Shown: positions 15,084-26,190, counted from the stretch's first letter. The stretch is DNA of 64,000 bases from Gemmatimonadota bacterium (GCA_029262195.1 JAJCZX010000036.1:59429-123428); one strand, 5' to 3'. Numbers and translations: made by a program. The notes: generated from the sequence alone by a model not told the origin.

Positions 15084-18000
15084 CTAGAAAGGCGCCCACT
15101 CGGGCAAGAATTCCTGCAGGCTTACCACCTCCAGGGGACCCCCTCTCAGAGCTTCGATCCCGGCCACCGCCGCAGAAGCGGCTGACAGAGTGGTCACGTA
15201 CGGCACGCCATATCTAAGTGCCGCCCGCAGGATCCGCACTTCGTCAACTTTTGACTTCAAACCCAGTGGCGTGTTGATGATCATGCCGACCGGATCTTCT
15301 TCCCTGGCGACAAGATCAAGAATGTTTGGGGTACCCTCGCCAACTTTCTTAACGGCTTCCACATCGACTCCCTGCGCTCGCATTGCAGCGGCAGTTCCAG
15401 CAGTAGCGCAAAGATCAAACCCGAGAGTACTCAGGCGCCTTGCAACCTGGCATGCAGCCGCCTTGTCTCGATCATGTACGGACACAAACACCTTGCATGG
15501 TTCAACAGGCAAAGCCATACCGCAACCCAATTGAGACTTCGCAAACGCGCTGGCAAAATCCCAACCCACTCCCATGACTTCACCGGTTGATCTCATCTCA
15601 GGTCCCAGCACCGGGTCAGCTTCGGGGAACCGGTCAAACGGAAACACAGCTTCTTTCACCGACACCCTTCTTACAGGCGGTGCTGACGTAACTCCCATGT
15701 CTTTGAGGGATCTGCCCATCATTGCGAGCACAGCTAACCGAATCCATTGGACACCGGTGGCCTTCGATACAAAGGGCATCGTGCGCGAAGCTCTCGGGTT
15801 CACCTCAAGAACAAATATTTCATCGTTTTTCACTGCAAATTGAACGTTCATCAGTCCGCGCACTTTGAACTTGGCAGCCAGACGTTCAGTGGTGTCTCTC
15901 ACATGGTGCATCAGCCCCGGGGGGGCATGGAACGGCGGGATGGTACAGGCTGAGTCACCGGAATGTACGCCAGCTTCCTCGATGTGCTGCATAACCCCGG
16001 CGATCACGGTCGTCGTCCCGTCACTCACCGCATCGACGTCGTATTCGAAGGCATCTTCAAGAAACGAAATCACTTCCAACGGGTTGTCCCGCCCGAACGG
16101 AACATCCTGTGCAAGTACGTCACGGAGAGAAGGCTCGTCATAAGCGACCGCCATTCCCCTCCCACCCAACACGAAAGACGGGCGTACCAGAACGGGGTAA
16201 CCAATTTCGGCGGCACGAGAGCAGGCCTCGTCAACCGTCTCGGCTGTGGTGGCCGGAGGCATGGAGACATGCAACTCCGCCAGAGTATCCTGAAACGCCT
16301 TGCGATTTTCGGCAAGAAAAATGTCTTGAACTGAGGTACCCAGGATGTTGAATCCGAGTTCATTGAGGGGTTCGGCCAACTTCAAGGGAGTTTGTCCTCC
16401 CAACTGAACCATGATTCCGAGCGGCCGTTCGCGCTCACAGATAGCCAGGACGTCTTCTAGCGTGAGCGGTTCAAAGAATAAAACATCTGCAGTGTCATAA
16501 TCGGTGGAGACCGTCTCCGGATTGCAGTTAACCATAACGACTTCGTAGCCGGCTTCCTGCAACGCTAAACTGGCACGAACGCATCCGTAGTCGAACTCAA
16601 GCCCCTGTCCGATGCGGTTGGGTCCAGCGCCCAGAATCACCACACGCGGCTTCCGACCGGGCGTGGACTCATCTTCATCACCGTCATAGGTGGAATACAA
16701 ATACGGAGTGAAGGCTTCAAATTCCGCAGCACAGGTATCAACCGTTTTGAACACCGGAGCCACATCCAGCTCCGCTCGCCGCTGCCGAACATCAGCCTCG
16801 TCTGTTCCCGTCAGGTGACCAATCTGGACGTCCGAATAACCGATACGCTTCAACGCTTTGAGTTCGTCGGCCGGAATCTCGTGCAAGACTTTGCCGCGAG
16901 TTGCCTCCCCCGCCACCACTATCCCTTCCATTTCCCAAAGGAACCACGGGTCAATCCCGGTAGCGGCTTGAAGAGATTCAACCGAAGCTCCGCTATGGAG
17001 AGCGCCGGCCAGGTCTCTGTATCTCGTGGGACGAGGCCTGGAAAGCCTTTCCATCCAGTCGACCGATTCCGGATCTGGATCAGAGCCGTCAAACGTAAAG
17101 CCAGACCTTCCGTCCTCGAGACTTCGTAGCGCCTTTTGGAAAGCTTCCTTGAACGACCCACCGATAGCCATGGCCTCGCCAATCGATTTCATTCGAGTCG
17201 TCAGCGTGTCATCGGACTCGGGAAATTTGTCAAAATTAAACCGGGGTACTTTGACAACCACGTAATCAAGCGAAGGTTCAAAAGCGGCCAGAGTGCGTCG
17301 TGTGATCGCGTTTTCGATTTCATCTAACGTGTATCCGACGGCGAGCTTCGTTGCTACCCGAGCTATTGGAAAGCCGGTTGCCTTCGACGCCAGTGCCGAT
17401 GACCGCGACACTCTCGGGTTCATCTCGATCACGATCATTCGCCCTGTGACCGGGTCCATCGCAAACTGAACGTTGCTCCCACCTGTCTCAACGCCGATAA
17501 CGCTCAAACATTTGAGAGCGGCATCCCTCATCCGCTGGTACTCTTTATCCGTGAGCGTCAGGGCCGGCGCCACCGTGAGAGAGTCTCCTGTGTGAATGCC
17601 CATGGGGTCCACGTTTTCAATACTGCAGACAACTACGGCGTTGTCAGCGCTATCCCGCATCACCTCAAGCTCGTACTCCTTCCAGCCAACCAGAGACTCT
17701 TCGACCAGTACCGTGTCCACAGGGGAAAGGTCGAGGCCCTCCTGTACGAGCCGTTCAAACTCCTGTCGGTTATTCGCGATTCCCCCGCCGGCACCACCCA
17801 GCGTGAAACTGGGGCGCACGACTGACGGAAGCCCGAATTCCTCCAGCTTCACCAAAGCATCTTCAACGGTGCCAACTTCTGCCCCGCGAGCGACTTCCAA
17901 ACCGGCCTCTTGCATCGCGACCTGGAATTCGCTGCGAGACTCTGCCTTCCGGATCGCCGCGGCCGAAGCCCCGAGGCATTTCACCCCAAACCGATCCAAC

Positions 18001-18320
18001 ACCCCATTTTCTTCCAGTTCCACGGCGAGGTTTAGTGCTGTTTGGCCACCGAGGGTCGGTAACAACGCGTCGGGTCTTTCTTTGTCTATGATCCGGGTTA
18101 TCGTGGCGAGTTCGAGCGGCTCGATATAAGTGGCATCTGCGAATTCGGGGTCGGTCATGATGGTCGCGGGATTCGAATTGACCAGGATTACCCGATAACC
18201 ATCCTCTTTGAGGGCGCGTAACCCCTGATTTCCTGAATAGTCAAACTCACAACCCTGTCCGATGACAATCGGCCCCGCGCCCAGGATCAGGACGCTTTTG
18301 ATGTCAGTTCTTTTTGGCAC
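15084..18320 (-). CDS. carB: Carbamoyl-phosphate synthase, large subunit
   Basis: 1078 residues (E. coli CarB 1073). Two homologous ATP-grasp halves are visible, each opening with the nucleotide-fold signature ([19 protein letters not shown] and [19 protein letters not shown]), with [10 protein letters not shown] and SFVLGGRGM loops, and an allosteric MGS-like domain at the end (NTPLG region). It makes carbamoyl phosphate from bicarbonate, ATP and ammonia supplied by CarA, for pyrimidines and arginine. The start is GTG 18320, overlapping the carA stop by 17 bases, so the two subunits are translated in a coupled way. Confidence 0.98.
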   Translation of the reverse strand: MPKRTDIKSVLILGAGPIVIGQGCEFDYSGNQGLRALKEDGYRVILVNSNPATIMTDPEFADATYIEPLELATITRIIDKERPDALLPTLGGQTALNLAVELEENGVLDRFGVKCLGASAAAIRKAESRSEFQVAMQEAGLEVARGAEVGTVEDALVKLEEFGLPSVVRPSFTLGGAGGGIANNRQEFERLVQEGLDLSPVDTVLVEESLVGWKEYELEVMRDSADNAVVVCSIENVDPMGIHTGDSLTVAPALTLTDKEYQRMRDAALKCLSVIGVETGGSNVQFAMDPVTGRMIVIEMNPRVSRSSALASKATGFPIARVATKLAVGYTLDEIENAITRRTLAAFEPSLDYVVVKVPRFNFDKFPESDDTLTTRMKSIGEAMAIGGSFKEAFQKALRSLEDGRSGFTFDGSDPDPESVDWMERLSRPRPTRYRDLAGALHSGASVESLQAATGIDPWFLWEMEGIVVAGEATRGKVLHEIPADELKALKRIGYSDVQIGHLTGTDEADVRQRRAELDVAPVFKTVDTCAAEFEAFTPYLYSTYDGDEDESTPGRKPRVVILGAGPNRIGQGLEFDYGCVRASLALQEAGYEVVMVNCNPETVSTDYDTADVLFFEPLTLEDVLAICERERPLGIMVQLGGQTPLKLAEPLNELGFNILGTSVQDIFLAENRKAFQDTLAELHVSMPPATTAETVDEACSRAAEIGYPVLVRPSFVLGGRGMAVAYDEPSLRDVLAQDVPFGRDNPLEVISFLEDAFEYDVDAVSDGTTTVIAGVMQHIEEAGVHSGDSACTIPPFHAPPGLMHHVRDTTERLAAKFKVRGLMNVQFAVKNDEIFVLEVNPRASRTMPFVSKATGVQWIRLAVLAMMGRSLKDMGVTSAPPVRRVSVKEAVFPFDRFPEADPVLGPEMRSTGEVMGVGWDFASAFAKSQLGCGMALPVEPCKVFVSVHDRDKAAACQVARRLSTLGFDLCATAGTAAAMRAQGVDVEAVKKVGEGTPNILDLVAREEDPVGMIINTPLGLKSKVDEVRILRAALRYGVPYVTTLSAASAAVAGIEALRGGPLEVVSLQEFLPEWAPF

Positions 18321-19458
18321 CAGATATCATTTCAGCGGACTCGGGGTCCACCAACTCCAGGAACGAATTAAAGAAGTCAAAGTGCGCATCGTGAGGCCCG
18401 GGCGACGACTCGGGGTGGAATTGAACCGACATCACCCGTTTCGAGGGGTGCCGGAAACCTTCGACACTCCCGTCGTTTAAACTCACATGGGTAAGCTCAA
18501 GACCGGCCCTCTCCACACTATCTCGCCGTACTGTGAACCCGTGGTTCTGGCTGGTGATCAATACCTTCCCGGATTCGAGTATCCGAACCGGGTGGTTGGA
18601 CCCCCGATGACCGAAGGGGAGTTTCGAGGTGCGGGCTCCACAGGCAAGCGCCAGTAGTTGGTGGCCCAGACAAATCCCACCCAACGGGACATTTCCGATG
18701 AGTTTCCTGATCTCATCGACAATCGCGCCACACGCTGACGGATCACCGGGACCGTTGCTTAGAAGAACACCGTGGGGGTTCATCTCAAGGACCGTGTCAG
18801 CAGTCGTCGAAGCCGGTACGAGGGTAACGTCACAACCTCTCGCGGTAAGTTGTCTCGCGATGTTTGATTTCGTCCCGAAATCGTAGAGGACGATGTTCAA
18901 TTTGCTTGGCCACGCTGAAAGATGATTCCGGGCCAAGTCGTACCAGGGGTCGGGCTCATCCAGCGCATACCATGTTTCCGGACTCGGTCTCGTTACGGCA
19001 GCGGTAAAGTCCTGATCATCCACGCCGTGGGAAGACCGTGCCAGGGTTAGTAATTCTGCCTGAGATAGATCGATGTTGGTAGTTAAGACACCTTTCATTG
19101 CCCCGCGGCCCCGCAGGTGACGAGTCAGAGCCCGAGTGTCCAGGCCCTCGACAGCGACTACTCCGTTTTCGATTAACCACGAACGAAGTTCTTTTTTGGC
19201 GCGCCAACTTGATCCCCGAGGCGACATCCTTTTGACAATGAAACCGGACACCTGGATGCGATCAGATTCAAAATCCTCAGGGGACACCCCGTAGACACCG
19301 ACCTCAGCAGTGGTGAGCGTCAGAATTTGACCGTGATAGGATGGGTCGGTGAGAACCTCAGAATAGCCTGTCATCGCAGTGTTAAAACAGACTTCTCCGG
19401 TAGTCGTACCCGGGGCGCCACATGACCTTCCCTCGAACAGGCGCCCATCTTCGAGCAT
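18304..19458 (-). CDS. carA: Carbamoyl-phosphate synthase, small (glutaminase) subunit
   Basis: 384 residues from ATG 19458, close to E. coli CarA (382). The N-terminal domain shows [14 protein letters not shown] and [21 protein letters not shown]; the class I glutaminase domain shows the nucleophile elbow [10 protein letters not shown] and [11 protein letters not shown]. It releases ammonia from glutamine for CarB. The frame is open to 19650, adding 64 residues absent from the family, and that extension would overlap the divergent hotdog gene; the family-length start is preferred. It forms an operon with carB. Confidence 0.96.
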   Translation of the reverse strand: MLEDGRLFEGRSCGAPGTTTGEVCFNTAMTGYSEVLTDPSYHGQILTLTTAEVGVYGVSPEDFESDRIQVSGFIVKRMSPRGSSWRAKKELRSWLIENGVVAVEGLDTRALTRHLRGRGAMKGVLTTNIDLSQAELLTLARSSHGVDDQDFTAAVTRPSPETWYALDEPDPWYDLARNHLSAWPSKLNIVLYDFGTKSNIARQLTARGCDVTLVPASTTADTVLEMNPHGVLLSNGPGDPSACGAIVDEIRKLIGNVPLGGICLGHQLLALACGARTSKLPFGHRGSNHPVRILESGKVLITSQNHGFTVRRDSVERAGLELTHVSLNDGSVEGFRHPSKRVMSVQFHPESSPGPHDAHFDFFNSFLELVDPESAEMISGAKKN

Positions 19459-19615
19459 CAGCAATGCCTTGGAGATCTTCCCTCCGAAGTGGTTCTTGTT
19501 ATCGGTGGACTGCAATATAAACCGTGCACCCCGATGGTGGAGCACTTTGGTTGCGAAGGTTGGAAATGTGTCGTCCAGAGGGTAATAATCGTTATGAGAC
19601 TTCGCCAAAACAAAC

Positions 19616-20095
19616 ATGCCTAAGGCGCCACCCGGACAGACCCTCATCAAACTCTGGGCTCGCCTGCAGAGTTGGCCGGGCGGATCCTGGGTCTTTTCCA
19701 GGCTGTTGTGGTTCGCAGTACCCTATTCGTCTTCAATCGTACCACACATTCGCCACATTGAACCCGGATACGCCCGGGTAACGATCAAAGACCGCCGTCG
19801 GCTGAGAAATCACCTGCGTTCAATCCACGCCCTGGCCCTGAGCAATTTGGGAGAACTGACAAGCGGGCTCGCTATGGTAGCCTTGCTGCCACCAACAATT
19901 CGCGGGATTCCAACCCGGATTACCACCGATTTCTCGAAAAAAGCACGAGGACCTTTGACGGCTGAATGTCGATGCTTAGTACCTGAGATAACCGAGGCAA
20001 CTACGGTTTACGTCGAGGCCCACATTCGCGACAGTAGCGGGGATGTTGTGGCCACAGTTCGAGTCGACTGGCTACTCGATTTAATCGCCCCATGA
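19616..20095 (+). CDS. DUF4442 hotdog-fold thioesterase-like protein
   Basis: 159 residues with a hotdog domain: VPHIRHIEPGYARVTIKDRR, then RNHLRSIHALALSNLGELTSGL, the hallmark central helix of DUF4442 / PaaI-like proteins, and a last strand VVATVRVDWLL. These proteins act on or bind acyl-CoA; no specific substrate is evident. Its last four bases overlap the start of the nitronate monooxygenase gene (ATGA), so the pair is translationally coupled. The gene diverges from carA. Confidence 0.8.
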   Translation: MPKAPPGQTLIKLWARLQSWPGGSWVFSRLLWFAVPYSSSIVPHIRHIEPGYARVTIKDRRRLRNHLRSIHALALSNLGELTSGLAMVALLPPTIRGIPTRITTDFSKKARGPLTAECRCLVPEITEATTVYVEAHIRDSSGDVVATVRVDWLLDLIAP

Positions 20096-21084
20096 AAACC
20101 CGTTTAACCGAACACGCCGGCATCGAAGTTCCGCTTATTTGCGGGGCAATGTACCCGTGTTCCAACCCCGAACTGGTCGCCGCGGCTTCCGAAGCCGGAG
20201 GAATCGGTATCGTCCAACCGCTGGCACTCACCTATGTGCACGGTTACGACTTCCGGCAGGGAATTCGGGCTATTAAGAGCCTCACCGATAAGCCCATTGG
20301 CCTGAACGCTTTGATCGAGAAATCCTCCAAAAAATACCACGAACTAATGGTAGAATGGGTGGACATCGCTATCGAAGAAGGAGTCAGGTTTTTTGTGACC
20401 TCCCTCGGCAAGCCGGACTGGGTCGTGGAGAAGGCGCATTCGGTTGGTGGTTTTGTATACCACGACGTGACCGAAAGAAAGTGGGCTCGCAAGGGCATAG
20501 ACAGCGGAGTCGACGGGCTAATAGCCGTGAACAACCGGGCCGGCGGGCACGCGGGCGAACTTAGTGCGGCGCATTTGCTTGAAGAAACACTAGACCTGGG
20601 CTTGCCGGTGGTATGTGCCGGGGGGGTCGGTGCAAGCGAAGATTTCATTCGAGCGATGGGAATGGGATACGAAGGAGTTCAAATGGGCACAGCATTCATC
20701 GCTACCCTGGAGTGCACTGCCACGGCCCACTACAAGAACGCGATCGTGCGGGCAACGGAGGACGACATCGTTATGACCGAACGCATGTCGGGCGTTCCGG
20801 TATCTGTCATTAACACACCGTTCATCCAAAAGCTTGGGTTAAAAGCCGGACCGATAGAACGAAGAATGTTGCGCGGAGGAAGATCGAAGCATTTGATGCG
20901 AACGATTTACGCGCTCAAATCCTTCTGGCAGTTGCGCAGGGCATTCCACGATAAAACGGGGAAACAAGACTACTGGCAGGCTGGCAAAAGTGTATCGGGA
21001 ATAGGCGCCATCGAGTCTGTCTCCAGCCTGGTTGGGAGATACTCGGCTGCCCTGGAGGAAGAAAACGCGGCAGAAAGAGGGTAA
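20092..21084 (+). CDS. Nitronate monooxygenase / 2-nitropropane dioxygenase-like FMN enzyme
   Basis: 330 residues of the FMN TIM-barrel nitronate monooxygenase family. Seen are the N-terminal PLICGAMYPCSNPELVAAAS with the flavin site, GGIGIVQPLA, the VNNRAGGHAGELS loop with the catalytic-region His, GGVGASEDFIRAMGMGYEGVQMGTAFIAT for phosphate binding. Such enzymes oxidise alkyl nitronates such as propionate-3-nitronate, and some members are enoyl reductases (FabK-like). Coupled to an acyl-CoA-type hotdog gene, so an acyl substrate should be kept open. Confidence 0.85.
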   Translation: MKTRLTEHAGIEVPLICGAMYPCSNPELVAAASEAGGIGIVQPLALTYVHGYDFRQGIRAIKSLTDKPIGLNALIEKSSKKYHELMVEWVDIAIEEGVRFFVTSLGKPDWVVEKAHSVGGFVYHDVTERKWARKGIDSGVDGLIAVNNRAGGHAGELSAAHLLEETLDLGLPVVCAGGVGASEDFIRAMGMGYEGVQMGTAFIATLECTATAHYKNAIVRATEDDIVMTERMSGVPVSVINTPFIQKLGLKAGPIERRMLRGGRSKHLMRTIYALKSFWQLRRAFHDKTGKQDYWQAGKSVSGIGAIESVSSLVGRYSAALEEENAAERG

Positions 21085-21123
21085 CTTTAGATTGAGTCAT
21101 CCAAATTATTTAGCGAGACTATT

Positions 21124-23892
21124 GTGAATATGAACGACGACGGCGAAATCGTAGGCAGAATCACTGCGAAGCAGGTACAAATCTCGAAGCGCTCCCTCAT
21201 AGTTTTTTTTGTATCTCTGGGGCTTCTGGTTGTAGCTACCGCAATACCCTCACTGATTTCGATGCTGGCAGACTGGTACTGGTTTCAGGCTATCGATTTC
21301 GAATCGGTATTCCTTTCACGCCTCGGAACGAAACTGGTGGTTGGCCTCGTTGTCGGAGTCTTTGCCGGGGTGTTTTTCTACTCAAACCTTCGGTACGCCC
21401 AGCGCGGGATAGTACCCGAGCCCGTCGTTGTGGGTATCAATCCACAGGCCCCTAAAGTGGATGTTTCTGGTGCCTTGAAACGGATGACCCTGCCAATCGC
21501 CCTCACCATGGCGTTCCTCGTCGGTATTTCTGCCTCCAACGCATGGCTTACCGTACTGCACTTCCTAAACCGTTCTGATTTCGGAGTCACTGACCCGGTC
21601 TACGCCAGGGACGTTGGATACTATGTCTTCACCCTGCCTGCTGTTTCTGGCCTCGTGGGAGTCGTTATTGCACTGGCGCTGATGAGCCTTTTCATGGTCA
21701 TGCCGATTTATTCGATGCGCCGCGATCTGGTAATCATCAAAAGCGGAATCAGGGTTGAGCACTCAGCGGGTATGCATCTGGCCCTCCTGATTGCGACGAT
21801 GTTTGTAGCGACCGCGATCAACATCTGGTTCGTACGGCTCCCCGCGCTCCTTTACTCAGATACCGGACCGCTGTTCGGAGCCAGTTTCACGGATCTCAGC
21901 GTTCGCATTCCAGCCCTCAAATTTGCGGCCGGGATCGCGATTGCCGGCGCCGCGCTTGTTTTGATCGGTGCCCAAAAGGGCAAGTTGGCCAGATTCACTT
22001 TCATCGCCCTCGCTCTTTACGTTGTGGGCTCTGGCGCTGGCATCACCCTCATCCCGGGCGCAATCCAGAAACTAGTCGTTATCCCGAACGAATTGACCAG
22101 GGAAACCGAACAAATCCGGCACCACATAGCCGCAACCCAGAACGCCTGGGGGCTCGACGAGGTCATCACACGTGAAATTAGCGGTGAAGCTTCTCTCAGC
22201 CTCGCCGACGTCCAGGCTAATAGTGGCACTATAGACAACGTGAGACTATGGGACCGAGCCCCGCTACTTCAAACCTTTGGTCAGCTCCAGGAAATCCGCA
22301 CCTACTACGACTTTGTATCGGTCGATGATGACCGATATTGGATTGACGGTCAGTATCGCCAGGTGCTCCTGTCTCCGCGCGAACTCAACACCGCCTCGCT
22401 CCCGACGCGCACATTCGTCAATGAACGGCTCACCTTTACTCACGGAATGGGACTGACTCTCAGCCCGGTGAATCAAGTTACGGAAGAGGGATTGCCGGTT
22501 CTGTTTATCAAAGATCTGCCACCGTCATCTGACGTTTCACTCGATGTGACACGGCCGGGGATCTACTACGGCGAACTCTCGAGCGACTACGTATTTGTGA
22601 ACACACAGCAAGAAGAATTCGACTTCCCTGCTGACAGTGGCAACACGGTTACATCTTATAACGGTACGGGTGGAGTCCTGATCAATTCGTTCTTCCGCCG
22701 ACTTGTCTTAGCAATCGAAATGCGATCCAAGGACCTCTTGTTTTCGAGTTTGATCGACTCGGATAGCAAGATTATGTTCCACCGCAGGGTCGCTGAACGG
22801 GCGGCGCGAGCGCTACCGTTTTTGAGCTGGGATAGTGACCCCTACATGGTCATTACAGACTCCGGCGAACTGAAGTGGATTCTCGACGCATATACATCCA
22901 CCAGTCGCTACCCGTACTCGCAACCCTTCGGCGACGGCACCAACTATATGAGGAACAGCGTCAAGGTCGTTATCGATGCCTACAACGGAAGTGTCGACGC
23001 TTATGTTGTGGATCCAGAGCCGATCATAGAGACGTACGCCAAGATTTTTTCTGACATCTTCAAACCGTTGGATGAAATGCCCGATGATATCAGGGCTCAT
23101 ATCCGATACCCCGAGGACCTGTTCAGGGCTCAAACCGAGCTTTACACCACCTTTCATATGGAAGAACCGGAGATTTTCTACCACCGCGAAGATCAATGGC
23201 AGATCCCCGTGCTGGCGCGAGGGGAAGGGCAGCGCGAACGCTTCCTGCGCCACATAATCATGAAATTACCTGGCGAAACAACGGAAGAATTCATCGCCAT
23301 GACCCCGTTTAGTCCCCGCCAGAAAGACAATCTGGCGGCCTGGATGGTGGCACGGAGTGACGGAGACAAATACGGCCAACTCGTGGTATACCAATTCCCG
23401 CGCCAGAGTCTGGTCTTTGGCCCCTCTCAAATCGTCAATCGAATCAACCAGAACACCGAGATATCCCGGCAGGTTTCTCTTTGGGACCAACGCGGATCTG
23501 AAGTAATCAGAGGAAATCTTCTGGTGATCCCAATTGAAGAATCGCTAATTTTTGTTCAAGCCCTTTACCTCAGAGCCGAAGGGGGCAGGATTCCAGAATT
23601 GAAGCGGGTGGTAGTGGCGTATCAAAACCAGGTCGTGATGGAAGAGACGCTCGGCCAGGCTCTCGCGGTCCTGTTCGGTGGCACCGTGAGGACCGGCTCC
23701 GACGAGGTCCAGGAGCCCGGTGAAGACAATACGGCACCCATTTTTGCCGCCGGTACGAGCCAATTTGCGGAACAACTTCAGGCGCATTATGATGCCGCAG
23801 TTGCAGCCCAGCGTTCCGGTGACTGGGCGACCTACGGGCAGGAAATTCAGGAGGTCGGCAGACTGATTCGAGAACTCAGAGAACAGAATTAG
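21124..23892 (+). CDS. UPF0182 large membrane protein
   Basis: 922 residues. Seven or so membrane helices occupy the first 320 residues, starting with LIVFFVSLGLLVVATAIPSL and the DWYWFQAIDFESVFLSRL signature of UPF0182; the remainder is a large soluble domain, followed by an acidic C-terminal part. The start at TTG/GTG-like 21124 follows a short spacer after the upstream gene. The family is widespread in Actinobacteria, cyanobacteria and Gemmatimonadota but has no firm function. It is probably co-transcribed with the nitronate monooxygenase, 39 bases upstream. Confidence 0.9.
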   Translation: MNMNDDGEIVGRITAKQVQISKRSLIVFFVSLGLLVVATAIPSLISMLADWYWFQAIDFESVFLSRLGTKLVVGLVVGVFAGVFFYSNLRYAQRGIVPEPVVVGINPQAPKVDVSGALKRMTLPIALTMAFLVGISASNAWLTVLHFLNRSDFGVTDPVYARDVGYYVFTLPAVSGLVGVVIALALMSLFMVMPIYSMRRDLVIIKSGIRVEHSAGMHLALLIATMFVATAINIWFVRLPALLYSDTGPLFGASFTDLSVRIPALKFAAGIAIAGAALVLIGAQKGKLARFTFIALALYVVGSGAGITLIPGAIQKLVVIPNELTRETEQIRHHIAATQNAWGLDEVITREISGEASLSLADVQANSGTIDNVRLWDRAPLLQTFGQLQEIRTYYDFVSVDDDRYWIDGQYRQVLLSPRELNTASLPTRTFVNERLTFTHGMGLTLSPVNQVTEEGLPVLFIKDLPPSSDVSLDVTRPGIYYGELSSDYVFVNTQQEEFDFPADSGNTVTSYNGTGGVLINSFFRRLVLAIEMRSKDLLFSSLIDSDSKIMFHRRVAERAARALPFLSWDSDPYMVITDSGELKWILDAYTSTSRYPYSQPFGDGTNYMRNSVKVVIDAYNGSVDAYVVDPEPIIETYAKIFSDIFKPLDEMPDDIRAHIRYPEDLFRAQTELYTTFHMEEPEIFYHREDQWQIPVLARGEGQRERFLRHIIMKLPGETTEEFIAMTPFSPRQKDNLAAWMVARSDGDKYGQLVVYQFPRQSLVFGPSQIVNRINQNTEISRQVSLWDQRGSEVIRGNLLVIPIEESLIFVQALYLRAEGGRIPELKRVVVAYQNQVVMEETLGQALAVLFGGTVRTGSDEVQEPGEDNTAPIFAAGTSQFAEQLQAHYDAAVAAQRSGDWATYGQEIQEVGRLIRELREQN

Positions 23893-23996
23893 GCGAAGGG
23901 CCCTGACAGTTTCCTGACGTTTTCCGCATACAAAGGAGACCAGCGGTCGGGCACCCCGGGGTAACCTATGTATCTGATAATTAACGGAGCAACGAA

Positions 23997-24761
23997 TTGA
24001 AAATCGAAATCGTTTTACATCTGTCTTCACGCGTCGGGCGAGCCTGCCTCATAACGACAGCATTGTTGGTGGCTGGCAACCAGGCGTCCACGGCTCAGTT
24101 GCCCGACGAATTCACCAACCTAAAGGTATTACCTGAAGACATCGACCAGCGCACGCTAATCAACTACATGCGGACTTTTTCAATAGGACTCGGAGTCCGA
24201 TGCTCTACGTGTCACGTTGGCGAAGAGGGTCAGGATCTGTCGGAATATGATTTTGCTTCCGACGACAAGGAGATGAAAGAAACCACGCGGGTAATGATGA
24301 GAATGGTCCAGGCCATTAACGGCGACCACCTTACAGAAGTCGAGAATCGTGACGAGTCCAATGAAGTGACGTGTGCGACGTGCCACCGTGGGGTTTCGAC
24401 CCCGAGGATGCTCCCCGACGTTCTAGCGCAGGTGTACACTGAAGAAGGAATCGACGCCACGGTCTCCCAATATCGCGAGATGCGCGACAGGTATTACGGC
24501 AGCTACTCGTATGATTTTGGTGAGGGCAATCTCAACGAATTGGCGAACACCGTTAGCAACTCGTCTCTCGACGATGCGATGGCAATTCTCCAGTTGAATG
24601 ATGAGTTCTTTCCGAACTCCGCGGGCATCCACTACCTGATGGGAGAAGTGCTACTGGCCAAGGATGACCGGGACGGCGCTCTCGCGAAGTTCCGCAGGGC
24701 CGTTGAGATATGGCCTCAGCACAGGAACGCTCAGAGGCGAATTCAGGAGCTTGAGGGATAA
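23997..24761 (+). CDS. Exported diheme c-type cytochrome with TPR tail
   Basis: 254 residues from TTG 23997. After a signal peptide (cleavage near STAQ), two heme c sites are seen: CSTCH (69-73) and CATCH (126-130), each in a helix pair like the photosynthetic reaction-centre cytochrome c family found in non-phototrophic Acidobacteriota and Gemmatimonadota. The first heme is preceded by LINYMRTFSIGLGVR, with a Met candidate ligand. Residues 190-254 form tetratricopeptide-like helices (AIHYLMGEVLLAKDD). It is probably a periplasmic electron carrier or docking protein. A strong terminator follows. Confidence 0.85.
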   Translation: MKIEIVLHLSSRVGRACLITTALLVAGNQASTAQLPDEFTNLKVLPEDIDQRTLINYMRTFSIGLGVRCSTCHVGEEGQDLSEYDFASDDKEMKETTRVMMRMVQAINGDHLTEVENRDESNEVTCATCHRGVSTPRMLPDVLAQVYTEEGIDATVSQYREMRDRYYGSYSYDFGEGNLNELANTVSNSSLDDAMAILQLNDEFFPNSAGIHYLMGEVLLAKDDRDGALAKFRRAVEIWPQHRNAQRRIQELEG

Positions 24762-24792
24762 AAGACTAGAACGGCGATAGGAGCAAAAAGAA

Positions 24793-24832
24793 AGAGGGCA
24801 TGCCGCAGAACCGGGCGCGCCCTCTTTTTTTT
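24793..24832 (+). terminator. Rho-independent terminator, probably bidirectional
   Basis: AGAGGGC (24793-24799) and GCCCTCT (24819-24825) form a seven-pair perfect stem followed by eight Ts; an A-rich run precedes it, so the minus-strand transcript also ends in Us. It lies between the converging cytochrome and Spy-like genes. Confidence 0.8.
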
Positions 24833-24845
24833 CTACCACGAAGGT

Positions 24846-25421
24846 CTAAAACCGTCGGCGGAACCCTTGCGAACCCCTGGCTCCTCTCATTCCGGCACCC
24901 CCGCGTCGACCATTAGCGCGGTTGCCACCCCTCATCTGTCCGCTCCCACCTCGCCCTTGCCCCCAACCCTGGACGATACCTCTCTGTTCATCGGTCAGCA
25001 GATTCTTGGCGTTAACTCCGGCCTCAATTTGCGCCCATTGGAATTGACTCATGGTCGCGTGGGTCCTTGCGAATTCTTCTCGGATCTCATTCAGGTTTGG
25101 AGTATCAGCGCTCAGCAACTCGTACATCCTGTCCCGATGGTCTGCCCGCCCGGTATTCGCTTCACGTCCTGCAGCCTCCAGACCGTCGCGTAACCCCGTC
25201 AACTCTGCGATTTGAGACTCATTCAACTCCAGAGCCTCGCTGCGACGAAGTAGTAGACCCGGCCCAAACGCCATCCTCCCACCACGATTATGGTGTGTCA
25301 TTTGCCCCCGACGACCCTGCCCATCTGCCCGGCGGGCACCTTGTGATTGGGCTTCCACTACTATCGGGCCCAGAACAACCACAACCATCGTAGCCATTGC
25401 GGCAATTGTTAATTTTTTCAT
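24846..25421 (-). CDS. Spy/CpxP-like periplasmic protein with Gly/Arg-rich tail
   Basis: 191 residues: signal peptide (MKKLTIAAMATMVVVVLGPIVVEAQ), then a helical domain with the LTXXQ-type features of Spy and CpxP chaperones (LELNESQIAELTGLRDG, and LLTDEQRGIVQ near 138), then a low-complexity Gly/Arg/Met tail of about 45 residues. Spy-like proteins buffer misfolded periplasmic protein or metals. A similar Gly-rich block occurs in the TonB-dependent receptor at 30-34 kb and a second Spy-like protein sits at 26.2 kb. Confidence 0.75.
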   Translation of the reverse strand: MKKLTIAAMATMVVVVLGPIVVEAQSQGARRADGQGRRGQMTHHNRGGRMAFGPGLLLRRSEALELNESQIAELTGLRDGLEAAGREANTGRADHRDRMYELLSADTPNLNEIREEFARTHATMSQFQWAQIEAGVNAKNLLTDEQRGIVQGWGQGRGGSGQMRGGNRANGRRGGAGMRGARGSQGFRRRF

Positions 25422-25526
25422 AATTCAACCTCTCAGACCAATCCTGATTTGTGTTCACTCGCTTACACCACATGAGACGAACAGATTAGGAATTGTTAAA
25501 CAGAGGACCCAATAAGGAGACCATGT

Positions 25527-26183
25527 TTGTACGGCCCATTTGAACTCATTGAAATATTGCGAGACCTCAGACCAACGTTCCGGATGCGGAACATGGGTTC
25601 AGTGACGGTCGAATTTCTCCGCTCCAATGATATCGAAGGAGTCATCTGGGATATTGACGGGACCTTGATGAACTATCATGACACCGATATCGCCGCTGAA
25701 TTCAGAGATCATATCAGGGAACTCTTCAAAAACGGCCCGTCACAGCACTCGATCCTTTCTAATTGCGACGAAGTCAGATATCCCGAGCTGGGGAAGATGT
25801 TTCCAGAGATACCGGTGCTGCGCGGATACACAACGCCGAGTGGACCAGTGTTACGGGTTCTTCATTCTGGAGGTGATTCGCACACCGCGGATCAGGTCGC
25901 CGGCATCCTGCGCAGCGGGGAAGTGCTCCGAAAGCCATCTGGCAAACTGGTGGAAATGGCTATGCAACACCTGGGGATTGTAGACAAGAAAAAAATGATG
26001 ATCGTCGGGGATCAATACCTTACCGACATTGCTTCGGGAAACATGGCAGGCATTCTCACAACCAAAGTGCCCGCCTGGGGAAAAAAATCTTTTCCCTTAA
26101 AACTCCGATTCTCGCAGCGACTGGAGCAAGGGCTTTTTCACCTGAGGCACCTTTTCTCTACCAACGCCACCAGAAAAGTGTAG
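25527..26183 (+). CDS. HAD-superfamily phosphatase, YqeG-like (subfamily IIIA)
   Basis: 218 residues from TTG 25527, supported by an AAGGAGA ribosome site seven bases ahead. HAD motif I is WDIDGTLMNY (Asp42 nucleophile, Asp44), the Ser motif II is near SILSNCDE, Lys is in RKPSGKL, and motif IV is VGDQYLTDIASGNMAG. The cap-less arrangement matches YqeG-type phosphatases acting on small phosphates such as phosphatidylglycerophosphate; the substrate is not determined. It converges with the next Spy-like gene. Confidence 0.8.
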   Translation: MYGPFELIEILRDLRPTFRMRNMGSVTVEFLRSNDIEGVIWDIDGTLMNYHDTDIAAEFRDHIRELFKNGPSQHSILSNCDEVRYPELGKMFPEIPVLRGYTTPSGPVLRVLHSGGDSHTADQVAGILRSGEVLRKPSGKLVEMAMQHLGIVDKKKMMIVGDQYLTDIASGNMAGILTTKVPAWGKKSFPLKLRFSQRLEQGLFHLRHLFSTNATRKV

Positions 26184-26190
26184 GCACCCA

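Noticed and set aside
19459..19650. 64-residue N-terminal extension of CarA
   Set aside because: The family length is met by starting at 19458 (384 residues), and the extension shows no similarity to CarA and overlaps the divergent hotdog gene start.
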